A DNA stretch of 64,000 nucleotides from Azorinus chamasolen (GCA_963576725.1 OY755247.1:16184526-16248525), one strand, 5' to 3'; shown: positions 40,323 through 49,996, counted from the stretch's first letter. Numbers and translations: made by a program. Notes: generated by a model not told the origin, from the sequence alone.

Positions 40323-40442
40323 GGAAATTATTGCTGTAGTTATTATTATATGTTTGATTTATTTTGATACTGTCACATGACTGATTGAACGAAGAAGGAA
40401 AGTTTGATCAATGATATTAGAAAAAGAAGATATTTTATTTTT

Positions 40443-40870
40443 AACCTTTTACTCCATAAATAAGCATTTTAACGCCTTTGCAAACACAGTTGACCCAGAT
40501 CTGCTCCGTTTGCTGGTGGGTTAATATAGATCTGATTCTAGTTTCTAACTGACTCATTCTCCCCTAGGCTATTTACAGACTCAACCTCTTTGAATGTATC
40601 TAAGGAGCATTAACTAGAGGAAAGGAAAAATATAGAATTTTGTAGTTTGAAACCATTGTGATAAATAGAGCATTTGCTCCTATAGGAGCAAATGCTCTAT
40701 TTAAACTCCATAAATAAGCATTTTAACGCCTTTGCAAACATTAGTAGACCCAGCTCTGCTCCGTATGCTTGTGGGTTGATATATATCTGATTCTAGTGTC
40801 TAATTAATATTTATGATGTCATTATTTCTTACTAAAATAGTCATGGCAATGAAAATATCTTTAATAACTG
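40443..40870 (+). mobile_element. D17 - C11 half - D18 rearrangement
   Basis: D17 (40443-40545): ACTCCATAAATAAGCATTTT, then CCAGATCTGCTCCGTTTGC with no hairpin centre. C11 (40546-40702): left half of C through its full hairpin. D18 (40703-40870) repeats the same ACTCCATAAATAAGC segment with the same deletion and continues to the D right arm. The D part was duplicated around C11. Confidence 0.78.
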
Positions 40871-41006
40871 TTATGATCAATAATACTTCTCTGTATGAAC
40901 ATGTTAATATTTTTTGTAGAAAAATGTCAGTTTTAACATTATTCAGATAAAATAAATACTGAAGAATAATATAAATTACACGATAAATGTCCCCCAAAGA
41001 CTGATA

Positions 41007-41206
41007 TTAACCCATCTGCTCCCACAACCCCATATATGGGACGTAGGCAAACAGTGTAGACTGATCAGAGTCTACACTGTTTGCTGATAGGAAATTCAAT
41101 ATAAAACAAAACAAAAAAGAAAATTTAGACGGGACATCCCTTAGATAAAAGATAGACTATTCCAATATATAAGCATGGAAGAATCCACTGGTAGCAAATG
41201 GGTTAA
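41007..41206 (-). mobile_element. family K MITE K3
   Basis: TTAACCCATCTGCTCCC to GCAAATGGG-TTAA. The inner part of the hairpin is deleted symmetrically, leaving GTAGACTGATCAGAGTCTAC. Confidence 0.9.
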
Positions 41207-41345
41207 CCGTCGGTCATGATGTTATATAACTAACTAACAATCACCCGTGTTCCATATGCCTTTTAACAGATATTTACCTGCAAATATAACTTTTAGCAGC
41301 TGTAACGACCATCGGCTAGTATGTATTGGCAATATCTTGAGCACG

Positions 41346-41579
41346 GTAACCCCTTTATCTATGAATATTTATGTAAGAAATTATGACACAATGGATTAGA
41401 TTAATTTCTTTAATAGGATACGGATACATGATGTTTTGGCATAGCAGGAACTGTAGAATTATACCTAAATTATAATATAGGCAAACAGAACAGATTCTGA
41501 TCAGACGGCTCCTATAGGAGCCGTCTGATCTGGGTCTAGTCTACCCTGCTTGTCAATACGTAGAAAGGCGTAAGGTTAA
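41346..41579 (-). mobile_element. family D MITE D19
   Basis: GTAACCCCTTTATCTATG to GCGTAAGG-TTAA. Stem GATTCTGATCAGACGG against CCAGATCAGACGG, centre CTCCTATAGGAG. Confidence 0.87.
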
Positions 41580-41668
41580 CCAAATACTGCTCCCTATAAC
41601 TACATAGGCTTAGTGTCTGCTTAGGGACATTTGCAGACAAAGAGTGTCGACACAGACCAAATGGTTCC

Positions 41669-41898
41669 TTAACCCATTCCCTCATATTGACGACTTTTGA
41701 CGACTCTGCAAAAGTCACTTATTGAACCCATTAAGATAAATAGAGCATTTGCTCATATAGGAGCAAATGCTCTATTTATCATAATTGTTTCAAATTACAA
41801 AATTCTAAAACAAATCCTTTTCTCTAGTTAATGCTCATTTTCGGTAGATTTATTCAAAGAGGTTGGTTCTAAAAATAGCATATGAGGGAATGGTTTAA
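41669..41898 (+). mobile_element. family C MITE C12
   Basis: TTAA-CCCATTCCCTC to GGGAATGG-TTTAA. Hairpin AAATAGAGCATTTGCTC with centre CTCATATAGGAG. Confidence 0.92.
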
Positions 41899-42425
41899 GG
41901 ATCCTTAAGATCGGAGATTTGTACTCTTTGCTGCACCAATTAATTTCCAAATATCACACCATCAAAACGGTTCATGAAGAAACACCTGTTAAACTTAAAA
42001 TTGAATTAATTAAAAAGTACAGATAACATTGGTTAAAAATAGTAATCTCCTATCTTCTATTAGAAATATCCTATGTTTGAAGGATGTTTGAATGTGTGGT
42101 AACTTTCATGAATTAGAGCCATATATATGTGATATAATCATACCGATTACTTGTATAAGGAATATGTATTTAGGCCAATATCTAAGATTTTGAGCTGAAT
42201 ACTAAAATTTGGTATTCTGTCCAAAATTTAATATTCTATAACGGTATCCGGTGCTTCAGCGATATGTGCAGTAAAAGGGTTGTCAATATATGAAAAAACT
42301 ACATTACATTAAGTGTGTTTTAGAATAAAGAAAATAGTTATACATTAATTAGATACATTTTTGTATACAATACAGAATCTTAATAAACCATTGTTAGATG
42401 CGCATTGAGTCAAGCGCCCACATCT
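41899..42425. other. unassigned sequence
   Basis: AT-rich, with no gene or repeat recognised. Confidence 0.5.
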
Positions 42426-42842
42426 TTAACCCTTTCCTCAATAAATACGCCTTTCTACGCCTCTGTAATACAGTAAAACCTCTTTATAACGGCCACTAAA
42501 TTGTGTTAATTAGTTGGCATTTAGGGCAGGTGGCTGCTTAAAACAAGGTGAAAGTAATACAGAACGCTCCTGCAGGAGCGTTGTATTACTTTCACCCTGT
42601 TTTAAGCAGCCACCTGCCTTTAACACAAAACACATGTACTTGATGTAATTTAGTGGCCGTAATAGAGAGGTTTTATTGTAGTTACTTTTGGAAACCATCG
42701 TGATAGATAGAGCATTTTCTCTATCACAATGGTTTCAAACTACGAAATTCTAAACATTTTCCTTTTCTCTAGTTAATGCTCCTTTTGGGTAGATTCATTC
42801 AAAGAGGTTAGGTCTAAAATAGCCTATGGAGGAAAGGGTTAA
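42426..42842 (+). mobile_element. family C MITE C13 (C2-type end), interrupted by A7
   Basis: TTAACCCTTTCCTCAATAA, ACGCCTTTCTACGCCTCTG, breaks at TAATA, resumes GTTACTTTTGGAAACC. C4 and C15 show the site uninterrupted. The stem centre is deleted (GAGCATTTTCTCTATC). Ends GGAAAGGG-TTAA. Confidence 0.9.
42469..42680 (+). mobile_element. family A MITE A7, nested in C13
   Basis: TA-CAGTAAAACCTCTTTATAAC to GAGAGGTTTTATTG-TA. Relative to other A copies both arms show paired changes: AAAACAAGG/CCCTGTTTT and GTAATACAG/GTATTAC. Centre CTCCTGCAGGAG. Confidence 0.93.
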
Positions 42843-43042
42843 CTCTTTCTCTGGCAATTAACTATGTAGATAGTTTTAATCCAGATAAGATGCTGAGTAA
42901 CTCGGCGTTATCTCATCAGGATATTATCTGTTTGATGCTGTGATGTTGTGATTTTTAAACAAAAAGATAGCCCATTAAAATGACAGAAACCAAAGCAGGT
43001 GACAATGTTTTCCATGGCCATTATTTGCAGCGAAGGTGTTAA
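42839..43042 (+). mobile_element. family H MITE H7, sharing TTAA with C13 and C14
   Basis: TTAA (42839-42842) closes C13 and opens H7; TTAA (43039-43042) closes H7 and opens C14. CTCTTTCTCTGGC at the left, GCAGCGAAGGTG at the right. Stem AATCCAGATAAGATGC. Confidence 0.85.
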
Positions 43043-43297
43043 CCCATTACCTCATAGGCTATTTTTAGATACAACAACCTCTTTGAATAAATCTACCGAA
43101 AAGGAGCATTAACTAGAGAAAAGGAAATTTTTAAAATTTTGTAGTTTGAAACCATTGTGATAAATAAAGCATTTGCTCCTATAGGAGCAAATGCTTTATT
43201 TATTACAATGGTTTCACAAGTGACTTTTGCAGAGTCGTCAAAAGTCGTCAATATGAGGGAATGGGACAAAAGTCGTCAATATGAGGGAAGGTGTTAA
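43039..43297 (-). mobile_element. family C MITE C14
   Basis: CCCATTACCTC to a duplicated right end (CAAAAGTCGTCAATATGAGG twice). The stem changed in both arms: AATAAAGCATTT and AAATGCTTTATT, versus AATAGAGC/GCTCTATT elsewhere. Confidence 0.92.
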
Positions 43298-43432
43298 ACG
43301 CGAATAGCTTTGTCAGCGATACATTAGCAGCGCCGCTTCAGGATGTAGTCAAATTGAAACAGAGATGCGTTCAGCGTACTTCGTACGTATTGGTAAAACA
43401 TGGAATAGACTTGTGATTGGAATTAACACTTC

Positions 43433-43676
43433 TCCGATTAATATTTTTTGTAGAAATAATAACATCGTGAATGTTTATTAGCTGATACTTTTTATTGATA
43501 TTTGAATACAGGAGCTTTTGACTTTGGCAGAAACATAAAATCATAATTTTCTATATTATTCCATAAACAAACAGAGCAAAACCTGATCAGGCAGCTCTTA
43601 CAGGAGCTTCTGATCTGGGTCTACTCTGTTTGCAAATGTCTTAATATCAAACGTTATCTATCGGAGGGAAAGGTTA
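43433..43676 (-). mobile_element. family D MITE D20
   Basis: TTAACACTTCTCCG to GGAGGGAAAGG-TTAA. Stem GAGCAAAACCTGATCAGG against GAGTAGACCCAGATCAG, centre CTCTTACAGGAG. Confidence 0.87.
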
Positions 43677-44023
43677 AAGTCTGTATTATAACAAATTAAG
43701 AAAAAATGGGTCACTGAAGGAAAGGAATAAAACTTATCACAAGCTGAAATTGCAGTTGCTTGTTTTTAAACACGGAGTTGTTGTAGTATGTTTAAAATGC
43801 AATACACGAAAAGCATTTACAGTTACTTTTAACATGTGACATATATTGGAATATACTATCATAAAGAACAAATCAGTATAAAAAGGTATGTACAAAAGAT
43901 ACTTGTCGATATTGTGTTTTTATTCAGATACATATTGATATCACCATACATATAAGTAATATGTATTTATTAACATTGTCGCCTAGTCATCCTTGTTTAT
44001 TAAGTTGGCAAATCAGGTCTCGT
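43677..44023. other. unassigned sequence
   Basis: No repeat or gene recognised. Confidence 0.5.
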
Positions 44024-44274
44024 TTTACCATTTACTCCGTAAATACGCATTTCTCTGCCTTTGCAAATAGAGTAGACCCAGTTCAGACGGCTCTTTTAGG
44101 AGCCGTCTGATCAGGGTCTGCTCTGTTTGGCTATGATATAGATACATGTATGATTCTACAGTTTCTGCCATGGCCAAGCATCCATGTGCCCATGTGCTAG
44201 TATAAAAAATTAATCTAATTAATATTCATGATTTTCATTTTTCTTACATGGCTATTCATGGAGGAAAGGCTTAA
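44024..44274 (+). mobile_element. family D MITE D21
   Basis: TTACCATTTACTCCG to GGAGGAAAGGC-TTAA. Stem GTAGACCCAGTTCAGACGG against GCAGACCCTGATCAGACGG, centre CTCTTTTAGGAG. The right arm has AATTAATCTAATTAATATTC. Confidence 0.9.
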
Positions 44275-44656
44275 CATAGTAAGTATTAACCAAAACATTC
44301 ATTTTGTCCTGTCGTTATTTGATGTGATAGTGAACAAAGCCATGTTGATTAACTGTCCTATTGGCAAATGGAACATTTAAAAGACATATGTCTACCACAA
44401 TGAGTTTGGAATGCAAACGGTTTCCAAAGCTTCTGGCTTGTGTGCGGCTCGTGTATATCACAGCTGGGCAAGTGCTTTTTGTGTTGTTGTTGTTTTTGGA
44501 TAAGGGATTTATCTCTTTGTAACCGTAGACTATTGATAAAGTTTATTTAAAATCATGATAATTATTTAACTTAAAAACTATGAGATGTGATCTTGGTATG
44601 TATTAGACAATTTCTCGGATTGGATTTGCAATGTAACTGACCTGTAACCAATGTGG
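44275..44656. other. unassigned sequence
   Basis: A TTGTTGTTGTT tract near 44485. Nothing else recognised. Confidence 0.5.
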
Positions 44657-44860
44657 TACAGTACAACCTCTCTATAACGGCCACTAATTGCGTTAATTAG
44701 TTGGTATTTAGGGCAGGTGGTTGCTTAAAGCAAGGTGAAAGTAAAACAGAACGCTCCTATAGGAGCGTTCTGTTTTACTTTCACCTTGCTTTAAGCAGCC
44801 ACCTGCCTTTAACACAAAATACTTGTAATTTAGTGACCGTTATAGAGAGGTTTTACTGTA
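44657..44860 (+). mobile_element. family A MITE A8, reference copy
   Basis: TA-CAGTACAACCTCTCTATAAC to AGAGAGGTTTTACTG-TA. The hairpin arms from CAGGTGG to CTCCTATAGGAG are nearly perfect. Confidence 0.93.
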
Positions 44861-44964
44861 GTTTATATCAATAAATTTATTTGTTAATGTTAATGAACTC
44901 AAGTAGAGCCTCTCGAATGTGAATATTTAATACTGAACATAGATTACTTTAAAAGCGTTTGTGC

Positions 44965-45195
44965 TTAACCCTTTCCTCCATAAATACGCCTTTGTACGCC
45001 TCTGTTATAGTCACTTCTTGAAACCATTGTGATAAATAGAGCATTGGCTCCTATAGGAGCAAATGCTCTATTTAGCACAATGGTTTCAGAACAACACAAT
45101 TCTAACAATGCTCCTTTTCTCTAGTAATTGCTCCTTTTCGGTAGATTTATTCGAAGAGGTTGAATCTGAAAATAGCCTATGAGGGAATGGGTTAA
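44965..45195 (+). mobile_element. family C MITE C15 (C2-type end)
   Basis: TTAACCCTTTCCTCC, ATAAATACGCCTTTGTACGC, CTCTGTTATAGTCAC, then the C hairpin; GGGAATGGG-TTAA. Uninterrupted reference for the A7 insertion site. Confidence 0.92.
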
Positions 45196-45276
45196 TACAG
45201 GAAGAGAGTAATGCAGAACCCTTCCATATGGGAGATTTCTCTATAAATTTCACCATTTTGCAGCTACCCCTTGTCT
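45196..45276. mobile_element. common-core relic that hosted C15
   Basis: TTAA then TACAGGAAGAGAGTAATGC, AGAACCCTTCC, GCAGCTACCCCTTGTC follow the common-core order. This is a further C copy next to a gcTTAAtgcagg-like site. Confidence 0.5.
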
Positions 45277-45534
45277 TTAATCCTTTACTCCATAAAGACA
45301 TTTTTACACGCCTTTGCAGATATCTCTAGTATACCTAGATCAGATGGCTACTATAGGAGTCGTCTGATCTGGGTCTGCTCTGTTTGCTTATGATATAATC
45401 TAGATACGATTCTAGAGTTTCTGCCATGGTCAAACATTTCCGTGTCCATGTGCTATTATAACAATTAATCTAATTAATATTCATGATGTCATCGTGATTA
45501 TTTCTTGCATTAACATCCGTGGAGTAAAGGGTTA
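45277..45534 (+). mobile_element. family D MITE D22
   Basis: TTAATCCTTTACTCC to GGAGTAAAGGG-TTAT. The left stem is altered (GTATACCTAGATCAG) and the right arm reads CCAGATCAG (complement), an exception to the usual T/A pairing. Centre CTACTATAGGAG. Confidence 0.87.
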
Positions 45535-45583
45535 TGACATTGATTTATACATTCGTTTGCATAATAGAGGGTTTACAGTGCTC

Positions 45584-45833
45584 TTAACCCTTTCCCTGTT
45601 CTATGTTTATTTCAAATTTCAAAACCTACTGAATATTCATAGACAAAATAGTTATAATAAATTATGGAAGGTTGGACATTGTAGCCATTGTAAAATCTAA
45701 AGAACCAGATCTATCAAATTCTATTAGCAAATAGAACAGACCCTGATCAGACGGCTCCTCTAGGAGCCGTCTGATCTGGGTCTACTCTGTTTGCAAATGC
45801 ATGAAAACACGTTTATATGAAGGAGAGGGTTAA
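45584..45833 (+). mobile_element. family L MITE L5, reference copy
   Basis: TTAACCCTTTCCCTGTTC to AAGGAGAGGG-TTAA. Stem ACAGACCCTGATCAGACGG against GTAGACCCAGATCAGACGG, centre CTCCTCTAGGAG. Confidence 0.92.
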
Positions 45834-45924
45834 ATAACTTTTTAATATATTTTTTCCAGAGGTATATGCGTAAAAGTGTTAGATGTGACCATTTTTCATC
45901 TGTTGGTGGATATCTTATACCGTT

Positions 45925-46360
45925 TCAAATGTCAATATAAGATGTGCAAATTAAAGCATTTTCAAGAATAACTTCTTTATTTCTCGGGGCCTCCGTGGCC
46001 GAGTGGTTATAGTCTTCGACTGAAAATGGCTTAGCTTCTCGTCGCTGTGGATTCGAATCCAGGTCTGGGTATTTGGATTTTGCATATGAGGAAGCCTCCC
46101 AGCTGGATTGCAGTAGGTTTGTGTTTCTACTCGGATGTTATTCTATGCACTAAACAATGCAATTTGTTCCGTGCACAGAGAAACCTCTGGAGTCTACCCC
46201 ACCTGTAATTGGACGTTGTGATATGACTGAAATATTTAAAACGTCGTAAAACCCGATAAAAACCAAACGTTTATTTCTCCACCGAACCCTATGTTGTGAC
46301 CACTCTTTAGAATCGTCTCAAGGACGATTTAAGTATCTGAGTACCGGATCCACATTTAAG
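45925..46360 (+). mobile_element. family G element G9, interrupted by a SINE
   Basis: AATATAAGATGTGCAAATTA and AAGAATAACTTCTTTATTTC, then the SINE, then TTTATTTCTCCACCGAACCC and GACCACTCTTTAGAATCG. The right arm is deleted after CTCAAGGACG. Confidence 0.87.
45976..46279 (+). mobile_element. tRNA-headed SINE nested in G9, 10-bp target duplication
   Basis: The SINE spans 45986-46269. TTTATTTCTC lies at 45976-45985 and 46270-46279. The head GGCCTCCGTGGCCGAGTGG has A-box TGGCCGAGTGG and B-box GATTCGAATCC (leucine/serine tRNA style). The body has GAGGAAGCCTCCCAGCTGG and the tail AAAACGTCGTAAAACCCG, then ATAAAAACC. It is not a functional tRNA. Confidence 0.94.
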
Positions 46361-46411
46361 GAGATGTTATTTGTTCCACAGTGGGGTAAGGTTTAATTTA
46401 AAGGAACTAAT

Positions 46412-46655
46412 ACTCAACTCTTTACTTTATGAATATTCATGTAAGAAATAATGACATCTTGAATATTAATTATGATTTATTATAGGACTTACATGTAGAA
46501 CACAGGAAATTTGCACAATAGCAGAAACTGTAGACTCATATCTATAATATATCATAAGCAAACAGAGCAGATCCTGATCAGACGGCTCCTATAGGAGCCG
46601 TCTGATCTGGATCTACTCTGTTTGCAAATGCCAAGAAAGACGTATTTATAGAGTA
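46412..46655 (-). mobile_element. family D MITE D23
   Basis: AACTCTTTACTTTATGAAT, TTCATGTAAGAAATAATG, stem GCAGATCCTGATCAGACGG against GTAGATCCAGATCAGACGG, centre CTCCTATAGGAG. Note the paired ATCC/ATCC change on both arms. Ends AGAGTAAATG. Confidence 0.88.
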
Positions 46656-46849
46656 AATGTTGTATCTTTGTCAGGTAAGCGCGTCCTGATTGGCAGTTGC
46701 GAACAGTTTAGCTCACAGCTGTTTGACACCCGGTCAATAGTTTCTCAAATGTTTTAATGAAACGAAGTTAGTAGAAATAGTAGCAAATCAGAGTTTGAAC
46801 AGACAGTATTTTCTATGTAGGCTAACGGTGGACATGTAGAGTGCGATGA

Positions 46850-46895
46850 CATTTGCCAAACAAGGCTCCAAATGAGTCGCCGAGAAACTTATGAA
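46850..46895. mobile_element. family H relic
   Basis: GCCAAACAAGGCTCCAAATG then AGTCGCCGAG is a decayed left H arm. Confidence 0.35.
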
Positions 46896-46916
46896 AAGTA
46901 ATAGGAATTTGCCAAT

Positions 46917-47110
46917 TACAGTAAGACCCATCTTATGTGACCTTATATTGATTGAAAATAGGAATCTTAAAAGCAGGTGGTTGCTTAATGCAGGGACAAG
47001 ACATGCAGAAAGCTCCTATAGGACTTTTGACCTGCATTCAGCTGCCACCTGAGTTACATACCCTTAATTAGACTTCTTTTTAATGGTCGCTTAAGACAAG
47101 TTGTACTGTA
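46917..47110 (+). mobile_element. family O MITE O3
   Basis: TA-CAGTAAGACCCATCTTATG to GCTTAAGACAAGTTGTACTG-TA. Core GGTTGCTTAATGCAGGG; the right arm is shortened after CTATAGGA. Confidence 0.87.
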
Positions 47111-47309
47111 TGCTGAGAATAATATAAAACAATAACGTATACCAAGTGTAAGGAATGTATTGTGACACACAATGTCACAATACTATTCTCTGGTTGTTCT
47201 GATTTGAATATTATTTGGCCTTGACATTGTTACGCATGTTGTTGAGTTATTTGGAAGGGGAATTTTCTTTACATATGACTTTGGCGAAGGTTGGATTAGC
47301 ATGAGTTAG

Positions 47310-47575
47310 GGTACTCACAAACCGGGTTTAAGCCCCCAGTAGCCATGTTTGGTCACTGACCGTTCCAAGGCGGTACTTCTGTTTTCACCCTATGGTCTAC
47401 TTTGTTATTCATATGGTAAATGCTTTGTATCTATTGGTACGTTCCGTCAGGGTTTGTCTTGTAATTGTGTTGTTTCATGTTTGATGATGTTTTGGTGCCT
47501 TGTCATTTTGTGTGTGTCGCTCCCTATAGGACAGTTATTCCATTTTGATGTCTAATGAAAGCGAAGCGTCCAGAA
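47310..47575 (+). mobile_element. interspersed repeat S, copy 2
   Basis: TACTCACAAACCGGGTTTAAGC, CCCCAGTAGCCATG, GTCACTGACCGTTCCAAGGC, then GTCTTGTAATTGTGTTG and CTATAGGACAGTTATTCC. It shares the CACTGACCGTT...GGCGGTAC block with copy 1. The 68-codon frame here has no recognised domain. Confidence 0.55.
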
Positions 47576-47762
47576 AATACTATGAGACATTAATTTGTTT
47601 TATCAGTTACATTGAGACCTGGTCTTACATAAATTAATGAATTTAAGCTAAGATAAGTAGAATTGACATTAATAATCAAATATAAATGAGGAAGAGTTTT
47701 CACAGTAAAATACAAAAGCGATTGTCAGGCTGAAAACGTTAACGCTTAACATGATAAAGAAG

Positions 47763-47970
47763 TACAGTAAAAACTCTCTATAACGGCCACTAAATTACAT
47801 CAAGTATTTTGTGTTAAAGGCAGGTGGCTGCTTAAAGCAAGGTAAAAGTAAAACAGAATGCTCCTATAGGAGCGTTCTGTTTTACTTTCACCTTGCTTTA
47901 AGCAGCCACCTGCCCTAAATACGAACTAATTAACACGATTTAGTGGCCGTTATAGAGAGGTTTTACTGTA
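47763..47970 (-). mobile_element. family A MITE A9
   Basis: TA-CAGTAAAAACTCTCTATAAC to AGAGAGGTTTTACTG-TA. One arm reads CAGAATGCTCC against GGAGCGTTCTG, a one-sided change. Confidence 0.93.
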
Positions 47971-47992
47971 TTTTACGTATTTTCAAACAAAA

Positions 47993-48422
47993 TACAGTAT
48001 GACCTGCCCTAAACGGTCATGCAGTTATTGAACACAGGAGTCTTAAAAAACAGATGGTTGCTTAAAGCAGGGCAAAAGTGATACAGCAAACTCCTATCGG
48101 AACTTTCTGTGTTATTATTGACCTCCATTAAGCCACCAATTGTCTTACAGACCCATACTAAGACATTTAAATGGCCGCTTAAATCCATTTCCTCATATTG
48201 ACGCCTTATGACGCCTCTGTAAAAGTCACATTTTGAAACAATTGTGATAAATAGAGCATTTGCTCCACAGGAGCAAATTCTCTATCTATCACAATGGTTT
48301 CCAAACTACACATTATCAAAATTCCCTTTTGTGTAGTGCATGCTCCTTTTCGGTAGATCTGTTTAAAGCGGTTGGGTCTAAAAGAGCATATGAGGTAATG
48401 GGTTAAGACACGTTCTACTGTG
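47993..48422 (+). mobile_element. family O element O4, interrupted by C16
   Basis: CAGTATGACCTGCCCTAAAC, core GGTTGCTTAAAGCAGGG, AAATGGCCGC, then C16 at TTAA, then GACACGTTCTACTG. O1 and O3 read GGCCGCTTAAGACAGG (or close) without interruption. Confidence 0.87.
48179..48406 (+). mobile_element. family C MITE C16, nested in O4
   Basis: TTAA (48179-48182), ATCCATTTCCTCATATTG, hairpin centre CTCCACAGGAG, TGAGGTAATGGG-TTAA (48403-48406). Confidence 0.92.
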
Positions 48423-48608
48423 GTCCAAGATCAGACAAAATGACAGGGGCTGCTTGATCAGTGTTACCTATGTTTGCTTATGTAATAAAGTAGACCCGAT
48501 TCTAAAGTGTCTGTCATGGTCAAAACTTCCATTGTTCATAATGCTATAATGAAAAATCAGCTTATTGTCATTTACACAGACATTCGTTTTTTCATGTCTT
48601 TTGGTAAA
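48421..48608 (+). mobile_element. family D right half D24
   Basis: CCAAGATCAGACAAAATG, TGTTTGCTTATGTAATAAAG, GACCCGATTCTAAAG and AATCAGCTTATTGTC. The end is replaced by the foldback element. Confidence 0.65.
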
Positions 48609-48856
48609 TACATAAATACTTAAACTGCTCTGATCTAATATTTCGACCACTAAGGGCCTTTGTCAAAGATTATCATGTCAAAATATACGTCACATTTTTG
48701 TTACATGCATTCAGCCATAAAATCAAAGATTATTCTCTTTGATTTTATGGCTGAATGCATGTAACAAAAATGTGACGTGTATTTTGACATGATAATCTTT
48801 GACAAAGGCCCTTAGTGGTCGAAATATTAGATCAGAGCAGTTTAAGTATTTATGTA
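48609..48856. mobile_element. foldback element, 121-bp arms, one mismatch
   Basis: Left arm 48609-48729 and right arm 48736-48856 are complementary apart from one site (AAAATATACGTCAC versus GTGACGTGTATTTT) with a 6-bp loop TTATTC. It contains TCGACCACTAAGGGCCTTTG and AGATTATCATGTC. It is unlike every other family here and present once. No target duplication was identified. Confidence 0.95.
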
Positions 48857-49533
48857 ATATATTAATTCCCTATTTTGGAATATTTTCTTCATTTTGGTAA
48901 ATAGTTAAAAAGATAATGCCATCTAATCAATGTCAGACAGTTGTACAGGTAATGTCACTGTCTTTATGTGGTATCTTATTATCTTTATGAGATCTCGTGC
49001 TGTCATTTGTCTGTAGGAGGTTTTTATGATATATCTTAAGGTCTCTTGATATCAATTATTTTCTTTTTTGTGTGTCTTTAGTCTTTTGCGCCTCATTTGG
49101 AAACTGATTTAGTCGCAGTTAAAACGACGTAAAACCCGATAAAAACAAAACCAAAAATATAAAGGTACGTTTGTGATCATTTAAAGTCCCATTATATATT
49201 TAAGTCAAATAATTTCCGTGAAACAGCTCAATTAGCTGTTAAATGGCTAAACGTGATGTTTTGTTTAGAAAAATGATCATTTTTCGTTTAATTTACTCAA
49301 AACCAACAAAGAGATATATCGCAGAACAAGCAGGAAAATCTGAATTTAACGAGTATATGATGTCAGTGAAACACGTGAATATGGACTGCAATTTATGTAG
49401 ACATTCTTCTCTATTTGTTTGATATTTTCAATTAGTGCAACCGAATAATTAAAGAGAAACTAAAAATGCAAGAAACTGCTTCTATATTCCCTACGTTTCT
49501 TGCTTTAATGTCTAGAATAGGTAAACCTCTCTC
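48857..49533. other. unassigned, with a SINE 3' tail
   Basis: 49112-49162 (GTCGCAGTTAAAACGACG, TAAAACCCGATAAAAAC) matches the 3' tail of the 45986 SINE. The remainder is unrecognised. Confidence 0.55.
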
Positions 49534-49777
49534 TTAACCCTTTCCCTGTAATATGTTTATTCCAAAGTTCAATACCTACTGACTGTTCATGGACAAAACA
49601 GTTATAATGAAATATTGAAGGTGGAACATTGTAGCCATTCTGGAATGTAAAGAAACAGAACTTTCAAATTTCAGCAAACAGAATACCCTGATCAGGCGGC
49701 TCCTATAGGAGCCGTCTAATCTGGGTCTCCTCTGTTTGTAAATGCGTGACAAGGCGTTTATATGAAGGAAAGGGTTA
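49534..49777 (+). mobile_element. family L MITE L6
   Basis: TTAACCCTTTCCCTGTAATA to AAGGAAAGGG-TTAA. Stem AATACCCTGATCAGGCGG against GGAGACCCAGATTAGACGG, centre CTCCTATAGGAG. Confidence 0.9.
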
Positions 49778-49996
49778 AGTTCTTTTTTCTCTGATATTAG
49801 CTTTGAATGAGGGCTCAAATGATGTTAGTCGCCATTTTGTTTACTTTCTTTGCGAGAAGACATCACGTGACGATCACGTTACAGTAGCTCATCTGCATTT
49901 AGTGGACGATATGTTCATCTAGGGATTCCCGTGGTAAATCCCGTTTACGTCTTCGAAATGAAACAGTCTCGAGATCGCGGCTTGTTTGCTAGTGTA

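Noticed and set aside
45986..46075. tRNA-Leu or tRNA-Ser gene
   Set aside because: It is the head of a SINE inserted in G9 with a 10-bp duplication. The arms do not fold fully.
47349..47555. 68-codon frame with several hydrophobic stretches
   Set aside because: It lies in repeat S, which recurs at 36175 without the frame, so it is not a gene.
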